Shown one piece after another: positions 34,474-43,464 of a DNA stretch of 64,000 nt. The stretch's first letter is position 1. Each line of letters begins with the position of its first letter. The translations under genes and the position numbers were made by a program. The notes below the pieces were generated by a model that searched no databases, was not told where the DNA came from, and saw only the letters and a program-made list of their open reading frames with translations. The stretch lies in NCBI GenBank assembly GCA_963709645.1, contig CAVPXP010000007.1, positions 124,001 through 188,000 of the forward strand. Direction: 5' to 3'. Origin of the DNA: DYRB01 sp963709645. GTDB lineage: Bacteria; Pseudomonadota; Gammaproteobacteria; Chromatiales; Chromatiaceae.

Positions 34474-35571
34474 TCATGAACATGGTGCCGCGGCGGCGAT
34501 TGCGCCGTGGATGGCCTGCGCGGTGAGGGTATCGAAGGTCTCTTCGGTGAGGGCTACGGCGCCGCCCGCCAGCTCATACCAAGCCTGACCGCCGCACCAG
34601 GATGGCGGAGCGTAGGTCCCCTGCCGGCGACGCGGGATGCAATAGAACCGTTGCGGCGTGTAGACCAAGTTGTAACTGGCGCCTTCTTCGTTGAGCCGCG
34701 CGATGGCATCCCAGGCGTGGCCAAGGGCTTCGAAGGCGGCACAAGGGATAGGGTATGGAGTATTCCCACCATTGTGTCGCCAACCCGGGTCGGTCAGCGG
34801 AAGCGGCTCCCGCCTGAGAAAGAACTGGAAGTGCAGGTGGTTGACTGAGGCGAAGGCGCCGAAGCTGTTGTAGCCAAGCCCTACCCCCGGCAGGTTGCGC
34901 CCCAGGGTTTCCGTCATGGCCCAGGCCATCTCGTGTTGGGGGCGATCAAGGAACTGAGGGGCGTTCTCCAGCCGCCTCGGGACCAACAAGGCGTGCAGGT
35001 CCACGAAGGGAAACTTGTTGAACAAGAGTTCCACATCGACTCCGGCCAGTTGCCCCCGCAAAAATACCTCGCGGCGCAGAAAAGGCTTGTTGAAGTGAAA
35101 GCCATGAATATCGAAGCATGCCCGGTTGGACCGCGTCTGACCCGCGGCGGCCCGTGCGGGCCGCAGCCCCCGCAATGGATTGAACTGCAGCTCCCAGGGG
35201 CCAACGCGGCGGCGTTTGACCGTCGGCAGGTCTCTGAGGCCGATCGCCATCAGGCGCAGAAAGACCCCCAGATCGTCCGCGGGCTCGTCCGGGTCACGCC
35301 CCTGCCGCAGAGCAGTTCGGCAATCCTCGGCGAGGGCCTGGAATCGTTGCGTCAAATCGGGCCTGAGCTGTGCGAAGAGGACCGGATCGAAGGCGGCATT
35401 GTTTAGGACAAGATTGAATGGACCCAGACCAGGCTCCCTTAGAAGCAAACGGGAGAGTCCGACACTGAATGCCTCACGGAAAGCTTGGGGAGAGCGAAGA
35501 AACTCCACCCTCAGAGTCGGGGTATCGCCGACGACGCCCCGGCCAGCCATTGGGACCGGTGCCGACATCAC
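34474..35571 (-). CDS. VTC2/GDP-L-galactose phosphorylase-like HIT-superfamily protein
   Basis: 365 aa. The central motif GYNSFGAFASVNHLHFQ (residues 233-249) contains H-x-H-x-Q (His245, His247, Gln249). This closely follows the active-site stretch I recall for plant VTC2 and animal GDPGP1. Supporting segments are FNKFPFVDLHALLVPRR (184-200), FHFNKPFLRREVF and WELQFNPLRG (126-135). Members catalyse phosphorolysis of GDP-hexoses. Homology to the HIT/GalT group is firm, but the exact substrate is inference. The gene start overlaps the stop of the copper chaperone gene (35568), so the two are coupled. Confidence 0.72.
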   Translation of the reverse strand: MMSAPVPMAGRGVVGDTPTLRVEFLRSPQAFREAFSVGLSRLLLREPGLGPFNLVLNNAAFDPVLFAQLRPDLTQRFQALAEDCRTALRQGRDPDEPADDLGVFLRLMAIGLRDLPTVKRRRVGPWELQFNPLRGLRPARAAAGQTRSNRACFDIHGFHFNKPFLRREVFLRGQLAGVDVELLFNKFPFVDLHALLVPRRLENAPQFLDRPQHEMAWAMTETLGRNLPGVGLGYNSFGAFASVNHLHFQFFLRREPLPLTDPGWRHNGGNTPYPIPCAAFEALGHAWDAIARLNEEGASYNLVYTPQRFYCIPRRRQGTYAPPSWCGGQAWYELAGGAVALTEETFDTLTAQAIHGAIAAAAPCS

Positions 35572-36023
35572 TGGTGATGATGGCCCGTGACCTGAACCGC
35601 CCGCACTAAGGCGCCCACCTCGATGACCGTGCCGTCGTCCAGGGTCAGGCTCAGATCAACGGTATCACCGGGGGTCAAGTCGCGTTTTAACCCAATCAAC
35701 ATGACGTGCGAGCCCCCAGGCTCAAGGTTCACGACGCCGTCTCCGGGGACGTCGATCCCCTCCGTTCGGCGCATCTTCATCATCCCGCCCTCCATGGTGT
35801 GGGTATGCAGCTCCACCACTTCGGCCGCATCGCTCTTAGCCCCCACGAGGGCCCGCGCCGCAACTCCGCGGTTGACGATGCGCATGAACGCTGCAGTATT
35901 GGCCTGACCAGGCGGCACAGACCAAGCGTAAGGGTCCTCGATTTCTAGCGCGCCGCCGCCCGCTGCAGCCGCAGTCCAGTGCAACATCATTGCCCCAAAG
36001 ACGATGCCATGGAACTTTCTCAT
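35568..36023 (-). CDS. PCu(A)C-type periplasmic copper chaperone
   Basis: 151 aa from the ATG at 36023, preceded by aggagag. A signal-like leader (MRKFHGIVFGAMMLHWTAAAAGG) is followed by the cupredoxin-like PCu(A)C domain. The Cu(I) ligands H…M…H.M are visible as HTHTMEGGMMKMR (about residues 72-84) and GGSHVMLIGL (about 105-114). The C-terminus ends in GHHHQ, an extra potential metal site. It donates copper to cytochrome oxidase assembly in other bacteria. It overlaps the VTC2-like gene downstream. Confidence 0.88.
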   Translation of the reverse strand: MRKFHGIVFGAMMLHWTAAAAGGGALEIEDPYAWSVPPGQANTAAFMRIVNRGVAARALVGAKSDAAEVVELHTHTMEGGMMKMRRTEGIDVPGDGVVNLEPGGSHVMLIGLKRDLTPGDTVDLSLTLDDGTVIEVGALVRAVQVTGHHHQ

Positions 36024-36384
36024 CGAATTCTCTCCTGTTTGGTGGGTGTGTCGATCGATGGTGCCGCAACCTGGCTGGCGGCGAGCGGCTAATTGCTGAC
36101 CGATCGATTTCGGCTGAACGGGGCGCCAGGCCCCTGATCGCTGTACGACCATCGGCGCCTTGCCGGCCGGGCAACCGGACGGCGGCCAATGTAAGGGTCG
36201 CCAATGGGAAAGCGGCGACCCCTCGGCAGTGCATGCGGCGCCGGTGCGACCCATCTGACCATTGCGAGCCGCGGAGCGCTAGGTCAGCATGACATGCCAT
36301 GAGATGCCACACACGTGCCCTTCTAGTGCTGCCGCGCCCATCATGCCTGCCTGCTGTGCCGGCCCACCGAACTGACTGGGCGCC
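36024..36384. other. Gene-free spacer between the PCu(A)C gene and mtfA
   Basis: 361 bp, divergent: PCu(A)C reads leftward and mtfA rightward. The PCu(A)C ribosome-binding site lies at its left edge. Both strands contain open frames, but none shows protein-like composition or a start with a ribosome-binding site. No RNA gene, repeat or clear promoter was seen. Confidence 0.45.
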
Positions 36385-37164
36385 ATGATCGCGCAGATCA
36401 TCCGTTGGTGGCGTGGCCGCAAAGCCACAAAGGCCCTGGGCCGCTACCCAGCAGTCGCCTGGGAGCACGCCTGGGCAGGTCTTCCCCTGCTTCGGGGACT
36501 TGACTCAATCCAGGCCGCGGAGTTGCAGATCCTTGCAGCCCTCTTTCTGCAACAGAAGGCGATTGAAGAGGTCCAGGGGATTCGGCTCACCGCACCTGAG
36601 CGGCTGACCCTCGCACTCCAGGCCTGTCTGCCAATCCTTCACCTTGGGCTCGACTGGTACCGCGGCTGGTATGCGGTCATCGTCTACCCGGAAGAGTTCG
36701 TCCCCCAACGAGAGCGGGTGGATGAGGACGGCGTTGTTTGGGTCGAAAGCGAGGTCAAGAGCGGCGAAGCGTGGCACCAGGGCCCGATCATTCTGTCCTG
36801 GGCGGACGTGGAGTCGGGCACCGCGCGCAATGGCTACAACGTGGTCATCCATGAACTTGCCCATAAGCTCGATATGCGCAGCGGTGACGCAAACGGCCAC
36901 CCGCCCCTGCACAGCGGGATGAGCGACACGGCCTGGGCGCAGGACCTCAGCGCCGCCTACACCGACTTATCCCGTCGAGTGCGCCGCGGCGAGGAGACGC
37001 CCATCGACCCCTATGGCGCCGAGTCCCCCGGGGAGTTCTTTGCGGTGTGCAGCGAGTCGTTTTTCGAACTGCCGCACCTGCTGCGTGACGAGTACCCACG
37101 GGTCTACGCCCAACTTGCCGCCTTCTACCGGCAGGACCCGGCGGTCCGTTTAAACCCTGTCTGA
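36385..37164 (+). CDS. mtfA: Zinc-dependent peptidase MtfA (M90)
   Basis: 259 aa cytoplasmic protein. The N-terminus starts MIAQIIRWWRGRK. The zincin motif HELAHKLD (HExxH, about residues 155-162) is followed by the third ligand region PGEFFAVCSESFFELPHLL. The WYAVIVYPEEFV and GPIILSWADVESG segments are typical of the family. In E. coli MtfA binds the repressor Mlc and influences glucose PTS expression; it is also an aminopeptidase. No mlc or pts genes are nearby. Confidence 0.9.
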   Translation: MIAQIIRWWRGRKATKALGRYPAVAWEHAWAGLPLLRGLDSIQAAELQILAALFLQQKAIEEVQGIRLTAPERLTLALQACLPILHLGLDWYRGWYAVIVYPEEFVPQRERVDEDGVVWVESEVKSGEAWHQGPIILSWADVESGTARNGYNVVIHELAHKLDMRSGDANGHPPLHSGMSDTAWAQDLSAAYTDLSRRVRRGEETPIDPYGAESPGEFFAVCSESFFELPHLLRDEYPRVYAQLAAFYRQDPAVRLNPV

Positions 37165-37175
37165 AGTGCGGCAGA

Positions 37176-37928
37176 CTACCTGGGAGCCAAGGTCAGGCTG
37201 TTGGCCTCATCGTCGATGGTCATGCGGTACCGGCTCAAGACGCTCATACCCAGCAGTCCGCTGCCGCCGAGCTTGGCATCATCGATAAAGGCTGCCTGCA
37301 CGTCCGTAACCTTGTGATCCCCGAACCAGATCGCCGCCAAGCGCCCAACCCGCGCAGACGTCTTGCCATTGGCGGTCTGCACCTCCCGACTCTCCAAACC
37401 CTGGTCCGGAATGCCGAGGGAACCCAGCATGGACGCGGGCAGGACCACGAAGTCCGCCCCTGTGTCCACCGTCAGCGACTGCTCGACTCGCTTGCCCCCA
37501 GCCCCTTCCAGGCCGACCCCGACGGCATGGGATGTGCCGCGTCGCTCGGTGGCGACGACGATGTCGCCGTCGGGATCCTCCGCAGCGTGCTCCTCGGCGC
37601 CGGCGGCATCCGGAGGCGGCGGTGGAGGAATCCAGGCCGTCTTGCGGCTGATAATGATCACTCGGGCCACGCCCCCGCCTGAGTTCTGAATGATGACGTG
37701 GTTAAAGTCGTCAAGGAGCGCCCGCAAGCGGGGGTAGGTATCGCCTCCCTCGTCGCGCCCATACGCGTCCCGCGCCTTGTCCAGCCCCGTTACCTCGAAG
37801 CCAACGTCCTGCGCAAGCCGATCGAGCGTATCCGGGATCGGCACTCGGTCGGCGCGGGAGACGGCCGGCAGCGCCCCCACAAGGCATGAGACAACCCCAA
37901 GTACCGGCCAGCTTACGCGGCTCATCAT
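37176..37928 (-). CDS. Secreted retropepsin-like aspartic protease
   Basis: 250 aa with signal peptide (VLGVVSCLVGALPAVSRA, about residues 9-26). An N-terminal secretin/STN-like segment (PIPDTLDRLAQDVGFEVTG, VIIQNSGGGVARVIIIS) is followed by a proline linker (IPPPPPPDAAG). A clan-AA protease domain follows with catalytic DTG in TVDTGADFVVLPASM (about residue 155) and LLGMSVLSRYRMTID at the end. One DTG per chain implies an active dimer. It converges with mtfA. A link to periplasmic proteolysis is likely; the substrate is unknown. Confidence 0.8.
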   Translation of the reverse strand: MMSRVSWPVLGVVSCLVGALPAVSRADRVPIPDTLDRLAQDVGFEVTGLDKARDAYGRDEGGDTYPRLRALLDDFNHVIIQNSGGGVARVIIISRKTAWIPPPPPPDAAGAEEHAAEDPDGDIVVATERRGTSHAVGVGLEGAGGKRVEQSLTVDTGADFVVLPASMLGSLGIPDQGLESREVQTANGKTSARVGRLAAIWFGDHKVTDVQAAFIDDAKLGGSGLLGMSVLSRYRMTIDDEANSLTLAPR

Positions 37929-38231
37929 GGGGACACCTGGGGATTGAGCACTGGCACTGGAAACGCGCTCGCACTTTGGGGAAAGCGAGCGCCAGCCTAG
38001 CAGGTCCAAGCGTTCCCCGCCAGACCCCCTTCGGACGGTGCCTATAGACGCCCACCCTATTTTTGGGCCCGCCAGGCAGGCGGATTATGTTTCAATTAGC
38101 CCCTTGTGACATTCTGGGGTCACCGGCCATCGAACCGGGACGCTGATCCTCCGATTTCTTGACGACCGCGCGGCTGGTGAATGATGACACCCCGGCGGCT
38201 CACGCTGACGGCTCCTTACAGATATCACGCC

Positions 38232-39629
38232 ATGCGCCATCCGCTGCCAACCCTACTCCTGTTCGCGCTCCCCACCGCTTCTTGGGCCTCGCCTGCTGTC
38301 AAGCCCCTAGACCTCACGCTGACCTGGGTCGGGGTCGCGTCCCTAATCGTCTTCGTCCTCGCCTATGTATTGGTCATGGCCGAGGAGTTCCTGCACCTGC
38401 GCAAGTCCAAGCCAGTTATCATCGCGGCCGGCATCATCTGGGCCATCATCGCCTACGTCTACACCACCCACGGACTGGGCCACATGGCGGAAGCGGCGGT
38501 GCGCCACAACCTGCTCGAATACGCCGAGCTGATGCTCTTCCTCCTGGTGGCCATGACCTATATCAACGCCATGCAGGAGCGGCGGGTTTTCGACGCCCTG
38601 CGCGCCTGGCTGATTCGCAGCGGTCTCGGCTACCGCGCCCTGTTCTGGATGACGGGGCTGCTGGCCTTCTTCATCTCCCCAGTGGCGGACAACCTCACCA
38701 CCGCCCTGTTGATGTGCGCCGTGGTCATGGCCGTGGGCGCTGATAGCCCCCGCTTCGTGAGCGTTTCCTGCGTCAACATCGTGGTCGCCGCCAACGCCGG
38801 CGGTGCCTTCAGCCCCTTCGGCGACATCACCACGTTGATGGTTTGGCAAAAGGGTGTGGTCCCCTTCTGGGCCTTTTTCGACCTCTTCGTCCCGTCGGCC
38901 GTCAACTACCTGGTTCCGGCCGTGCTCATGCACTTCGCGGTGCCCGACCTTAGGCCCGAGACATCTTCTGTGCGCGTGCACATGAAGCGGGGGGCCAGGC
39001 GCATCATTATGCTGTTCTTGCTGACCATCGCAACCGCGGTGGCCTACCACAACTTCCTCACCCTGCCCCCAGTGGTGGGTATGTTGACAGGGCTCGGCTA
39101 CCTGCAGTTCTTCGGATTTTTCCTCCGGCATACTCATGACCGCTGGCATAAGTTTAACCAGCACCACCCGGCCTCTCTGGAAGACACCCTGCCCTTCGAC
39201 GTCTTTAACAAGGTGGCTCGGGCGGAGTGGGACACTCTGCTCTTCTTCTACGGTGTTGTCCTGTGCGTCGGCGGCCTCGGTTTTATCGGTTATCTGGCCC
39301 AGGCATCCGAGGTCATGTACACGCAATGGGGGGCGATCCCCGCCAACGTCGCCGTGGGGTTGGTGTCGGCCATTGTCGACAACATCCCGGTGATGTTCGC
39401 TGTCTTGACCATGAACCCGGATATGCCCCAGACCCAGTGGCTGTTGGTCACGCTCACCGCCGGGGTCGGCGGGTCCATGCTCTCCATTGGATCCGCCGCC
39501 GGCGTCGCCCTAATGGGCCAAGCACGGGGGGTCTATACCTTCTTCAGCCATCTGAAGTGGATGCCGGCCATCGCGCTCGGTTACGTTGCGAGCATCCTGA
39601 CCCACCTGTGGATCAATGGGGCTAGTTGA
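38232..39629 (+). CDS. nhaD: Na+/H+ antiporter NhaD
   Basis: 465 aa from the ATG at 38232 (MRHPLPTLLLFALPTASWAS); an earlier in-frame ATG at 38181 is less likely. About 12 hydrophobic segments are seen after a leader. NhaD-type features are LVMAEEFLHLRKSKPVIIAAG, SPVADNLTTALLMCAV with conserved Asp, GGAFSPFGDITTLMVW, and VDNIPVMFAVLTMNPDMPQ. It exports Na+ in exchange for protons, suiting a marine or saline lifestyle. It is divergent from the retropepsin gene across 303 bp, where nothing beyond A/T-rich promoter-like sequence was noted. Confidence 0.92.
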   Translation: MRHPLPTLLLFALPTASWASPAVKPLDLTLTWVGVASLIVFVLAYVLVMAEEFLHLRKSKPVIIAAGIIWAIIAYVYTTHGLGHMAEAAVRHNLLEYAELMLFLLVAMTYINAMQERRVFDALRAWLIRSGLGYRALFWMTGLLAFFISPVADNLTTALLMCAVVMAVGADSPRFVSVSCVNIVVAANAGGAFSPFGDITTLMVWQKGVVPFWAFFDLFVPSAVNYLVPAVLMHFAVPDLRPETSSVRVHMKRGARRIIMLFLLTIATAVAYHNFLTLPPVVGMLTGLGYLQFFGFFLRHTHDRWHKFNQHHPASLEDTLPFDVFNKVARAEWDTLLFFYGVVLCVGGLGFIGYLAQASEVMYTQWGAIPANVAVGLVSAIVDNIPVMFAVLTMNPDMPQTQWLLVTLTAGVGGSMLSIGSAAGVALMGQARGVYTFFSHLKWMPAIALGYVASILTHLWINGAS

Positions 39630-39767
39630 TTTTGCATGCGGCGATTGGTCTGCGGGGTGATACCCCCGCGGGCATCCAGGGTCCCATTGTGTCAGGCGGG
39701 CGCCGACTGCAACCCTGCTGCCGAGGCTCCCGCACCGCCCCAAGTCCCCCACCGCCTCAGCCGGCCC

Positions 39768-40385
39768 TTAGCGATGGACCGCCCCCGTCGCGCCATCCCG
39801 AATGCTCGACGGGCTGGCGGCACCACCGCAGGAGCCGCTCAGGATGTAGTCCAGCCCGCCGCCGAGGGAGCGGCGCACGCCGAGCGCGGTGCGCGCTGGG
39901 CGGCGGGTGGCCCGGTTGGCACTGGTAGAGACAAGGGGCCCGCACCACCGCCGGCAGAGGGCCGCAGCCACAGGGTGCGCGGTAACCCGCACCGCCAAGG
40001 TTGCATGGTTCCCTGTGAGCCAGCATGGCGTATCGCGGCGAGCGGGTAGGAGCCAGGTGACGGCCCCGGGCCAGCTGGCGCGGATTACCGCCATGCGATC
40101 GGGGTCCAGGCTCAGGACAAAGGGTTCGAGCTGACACCAGTCCGCTGCGATGAGTATCAGACCCTTGCGCTCGGGCCGGGCCTTCAGGGTCAGCAGGCGG
40201 CCGACCGCGGCCTCGTCGCGCGGGTCGCAGCCGAGCCCGTAGACGGCCTCCGTGGGGTAGGCTACAAGACCGCCACGGGCGATCCAGTGTACGGCCAGCG
40301 CGAGGCGGTGGCGCACCGCGGCAAGCGGGCCGCGACTGGTGCCGGACCCGCACTCAGCCGGGACGTCGGCGCTGGAGATCCGCAT
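39768..40385 (-). CDS. tsaC: Threonylcarbamoyl-AMP synthase (TsaC/YrdC)
   Basis: 205 aa from the ATG at 40385. It makes threonylcarbamoyl-AMP from threonine, bicarbonate and ATP for tRNA t6A modification. Family motifs are VAYPTEAVYGLGCDP (about residues 36-50), KARPERKGLILIA, SWPGAVTWLLPA, and GPLVSTSANRATRRPA. The single-domain length fits TsaC rather than two-domain Sua5. Its start overlaps the purE stop by about 30 bp. The last 20 residues are unusual (GGAASPSSIRDGATGAVHR), but the ending SSIRDG is a known variation. Confidence 0.9.
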   Translation of the reverse strand: MRISSADVPAECGSGTSRGPLAAVRHRLALAVHWIARGGLVAYPTEAVYGLGCDPRDEAAVGRLLTLKARPERKGLILIAADWCQLEPFVLSLDPDRMAVIRASWPGAVTWLLPARRDTPCWLTGNHATLAVRVTAHPVAAALCRRWCGPLVSTSANRATRRPARTALGVRRSLGGGLDYILSGSCGGAASPSSIRDGATGAVHR

Positions 40386-40860
40386 CCTTCGCCTGGACAC
40401 CGCGGGCATTTTCCTCGCGCTCGTCAAACAGGCGCCGGGCCAGGTCGGCGTCGCTGAGAGCCAGGATCTGGGCCGCCAGGTAACCGGCGTTCTTGGCCCC
40501 CGCCTTGCCGATGGCCACCGTGGCGACGGGGATACCGGCGGGCATCTGGACCGTGGAGAGCAGCGCATCCATCCCCTGGAGCGGACCGGCATCCAGGGGG
40601 ATACCAATGACAGGTTTGAGGGTCAGCCCCGCAACCGTGCCTGCCAGGTGGGCGGCAAGCCCGGCGGCCGCGATGAAGACGCCGCAGCCGCGCGCGTCGG
40701 CGTCCTTGACATAGGCATGGGTCGCCGCCGGGGTGCGGTGGGCGGAGGTGATCTTGACCTCGCAAGGGATACCCAGACGATCCAGGACGTCGAGGGTGAC
40801 CTCTAGAACCGGAAGGTCGGAGTCAGACCCCATCAGGACGGCGACAAAGGGTTTGCTCAT
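40354..40860 (-). CDS. purE: N5-carboxyaminoimidazole ribonucleotide mutase PurE
   Basis: 168 aa; class I PurE converts N5-CAIR to CAIR in purine synthesis. Motifs are MGSDSDLPVLE (about residues 10-20), KITSAHRTPAATH with the catalytic His, GAGGLAAHLAG-like AAAGLAAHLAGTVAG, and MDALLSTVQMPAGIPVATVAIG. PurK is not adjacent; tsaC follows and overlaps. The gene lies 54 bp upstream of the topA stop-side on the same strand. Confidence 0.93.
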   Translation of the reverse strand: MSKPFVAVLMGSDSDLPVLEVTLDVLDRLGIPCEVKITSAHRTPAATHAYVKDADARGCGVFIAAAGLAAHLAGTVAGLTLKPVIGIPLDAGPLQGMDALLSTVQMPAGIPVATVAIGKAGAKNAGYLAAQILALSDADLARRLFDEREENARGVQAKDADLQRRRPG

Positions 40861-40914
40861 GGCATGATGCTCCTTGTTGGCAATAACGGTCTGCTGTCAG
40901 ATGCACCGCGGCAT

Positions 40915-43218
40915 CTAGCCGGCAGCGGCCTTCCCCGCCTCGGCATCCAGCGGGACATGGTGGCCGCACCCCTTCTGGGGGCACACCTTTTCGCTGCCCT
41001 TGCTGCGTGTCACCTTGATTGTCAGGATCGGCCAGTGGCACTGTGGGCAGGGCTCGGCGATGGGCTCGTCCCACACGGCATAGTCGCAGGCTGGATAGGT
41101 GGAGCAGGAGTAGAAGATCTTGCCCCGGCGGGATTTCTTCTTTTGCAGCGTGCCCTTGGAACATTGTGGGCAGGTCACGCCGGTGTCCTGGGGGCGCTCC
41201 AGCGGCTCGATGTAGCGGCACTTGGGATAGGCGCTGCAGCCGATGAATTTTCCGTATTTGCCGCGCTTTACCTCCAGGGTGGAGCCGCATTCCGGGCAGC
41301 TGCGCCCCTCCACGAGCTCCGGTGCTGCCGCATCGGCCCCCTCTGGATTGAGGTCCCGCGTATAGTCACATTCCGGGTATTTGGTGCAACCGATGAAGCG
41401 GCCGTTACGCCCGAGGCGGATGGACAGCGGGCTGCCGCACTTGGGGCAGGCCTCGTCCAGGGCTTCCTGGGTGACGTCGCTGCGCTTGACGTTCTCTGCC
41501 GTATGGTCGACTCGATCCTTGAAGGGCCGCCAGAACTGCTCCAGGACCGGCACCCAGTCCTCCTCCCCGCGCGAGACGGCGTCCAGTTCGTCTTCGAGCT
41601 TGGCGGTGAAATCGTAGTCGACGTAGGGTGTGAAGTAGTCGGTGAGAAAGCGGTTGACGATGCGTCCCACATCGGTTGGTGTGAAACGTTTCTTCTCCAG
41701 CACGACGTACTCGCGCTCCTGAAGGGTGGAGATGATGCTCGCATAGGTGGACGGGCGCCCGATCCCGTGCTCCTCAAGCGACTTGACCAGGGATGCCTCG
41801 GTGAATCGCGGTGGCGGCTCGGTGAAGTGCTGCTCGGGGCGGATCTGGACCAGATCGATTCGGTCGCCGGGCTCCATGGAGGGGAGCATCCGATCCTCAT
41901 CGTCGTCCGCCCCGGCAGCATCGTCGCGCCCTTCGAGGTAGACCGCCATGAAGCCCGGCTCGGTCACTGTGGAGCCCGTGGCGCGGAATCGGTTGCCTTC
42001 GCCGCAGCTTAGGTCGACGGCAACAGTATCGATTAGCGCCTGGGCCATTTGGCAGGCCAGGGTGCGCTTCCAGATCAGCTCGTAGAGCCGTGCCTGATCC
42101 ACGGTCAGGTGCGTCTTGATGGCGGCCGGCTCTCGACAAATGGATGTCGGGCGGGTCGCCTCGTGGGCCTCCTGCGCGTTCTTGGACTTGGTCTTGTAGA
42201 TGCGCGCCTCGGGGGGCAGATGGTCGGCCCCATAACGTTCGGCGACATAGACGCGGATCTCGTCCAGGGCCTCCTGGGCCAGGTTGACGGAGTCGGTGCG
42301 CATGTAGGTGATGAGCCCAGTAGCCCCCCCGCCCACGTCCACACCCTCATAGAGTTGCTGGGCCACACGCATGGTGCGCTGGGCAGTAAAACCGAGCTTG
42401 CGCGCTGCCTCCTGCTGCAGCGTGGAGGTGATGAAGGGCGGCGCCGGGCTGCGTTTGCGTTGCTTGCGCTCGATCGACGTCACCGTCAGAGCCCCCCCAG
42501 CAGCCCGCCCCAGTGCCTCGCGGACGCCCTGGGCCCGAGTCTCGCCGGTGATGCTAAATTGCTCGACCTTGGCCCCTTCGAACTGGGTCAGCCGGGCGTT
42601 GAAACCCCTCCCCTTCTTCGCTGCATCTGCCTCGATCGTCCAGTACTCGCGGATCTGAAAGGCCTCGATCTCCAGCTCGCGCTCACAGATCAGGCGCAGG
42701 GCCGGGGACTGAACTCGCCCGGCCGAGAGGCCGCGGCGGACCTTCTTCCAGAGGAGTGGGGAGAGGTTGAATCCGACCAGGTAGTCCAGGGCGCGCCTTG
42801 CCTGCTGGGCATTGACCAAGGCATCGGAGATCTGCCGGGGGTTGGCCACCGCCTCCTGCACGGCGCGCTTAGTGATCTCGTTGAAGACCACGCGATAGAC
42901 CGGCCGCTCGCCGATTTGCCGGCGGCTCTTCAGCAGCTCATAGAGGTGCCAGGAGATGGCCTCTCCTTCACGGTCCGGGTCCGTGGCCAGATAGAGGGCC
43001 GAGGCATTCTTGAGCTTCTTGGCGATGGCCTGGACGTGCCTCTCGTTGCGGTCGATCACCTGGTAGGACATCTTGAACCCCTGGCTCGGGTCCACTGCAC
43101 CCTCCTTGGGGATCAGGTCGCGCACATGGCCATAGGACGCCAGGACCTCGAACTCCGGTCCAAGGTACTTCTCGATAGTCTTGGCCTTGGCTGGGGATTC
43201 TACGACGACCAGATTCAT
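40915..43218 (-). CDS. topA: DNA topoisomerase I
   Basis: 767 aa type IA enzyme relaxing negative supercoils. The N-terminal TOPRIM starts VVESPAKAKTIEKYLG and includes the acidic DPDREGEAISWH motif. The catalytic Tyr is in LITYMRTDSVNLA (about residue 310). The C-terminus has four zinc-knuckle modules: CPKCGSPL…CTKYPEC, CPECGSTL…CSAYPKC, CPQCSKGTL…CSTYPAC, and CPQCHWPIL…CPQKGC. Four knuckles are within the family range. It is downstream of smg. Confidence 0.95.
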   Translation of the reverse strand: MNLVVVESPAKAKTIEKYLGPEFEVLASYGHVRDLIPKEGAVDPSQGFKMSYQVIDRNERHVQAIAKKLKNASALYLATDPDREGEAISWHLYELLKSRRQIGERPVYRVVFNEITKRAVQEAVANPRQISDALVNAQQARRALDYLVGFNLSPLLWKKVRRGLSAGRVQSPALRLICERELEIEAFQIREYWTIEADAAKKGRGFNARLTQFEGAKVEQFSITGETRAQGVREALGRAAGGALTVTSIERKQRKRSPAPPFITSTLQQEAARKLGFTAQRTMRVAQQLYEGVDVGGGATGLITYMRTDSVNLAQEALDEIRVYVAERYGADHLPPEARIYKTKSKNAQEAHEATRPTSICREPAAIKTHLTVDQARLYELIWKRTLACQMAQALIDTVAVDLSCGEGNRFRATGSTVTEPGFMAVYLEGRDDAAGADDDEDRMLPSMEPGDRIDLVQIRPEQHFTEPPPRFTEASLVKSLEEHGIGRPSTYASIISTLQEREYVVLEKKRFTPTDVGRIVNRFLTDYFTPYVDYDFTAKLEDELDAVSRGEEDWVPVLEQFWRPFKDRVDHTAENVKRSDVTQEALDEACPKCGSPLSIRLGRNGRFIGCTKYPECDYTRDLNPEGADAAAPELVEGRSCPECGSTLEVKRGKYGKFIGCSAYPKCRYIEPLERPQDTGVTCPQCSKGTLQKKKSRRGKIFYSCSTYPACDYAVWDEPIAEPCPQCHWPILTIKVTRSKGSEKVCPQKGCGHHVPLDAEAGKAAAG

Positions 43219-43464
43219 GTCACTGCCCTGTCAAGGTGCGGAGGGTCGCCAAGGAGACGCGAAGACCCGGTGCCCAGTCAAGGGGTATCGCCATCGTCCT
43301 CGCTTCGCTGGATCGAGCCGGAGTTCCGAATGGGGGTAGGAGGTCTTTGGGATATCCGCGCCAATCTCAATGCCTTGGGCGGTTCGCGCTCAGCCCCGGG
43401 GCCGCGAGTCGGCAGAGAAGGCATCCACGATCAATGTTGGGATCGCGCGGGGCCAGCGCGAGGG

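Noticed and set aside
38343..39326. Minus-strand open frame opposite nhaD
   Set aside because: His/Glu/Gly-rich translation is the complement of membrane-helix codons; no homology recognised.
43219..43464. tRNA or small RNA in the topA-smg gap
   Set aside because: No T-loop or acceptor-stem pattern was found on either strand; the gap is just GC-rich spacer.
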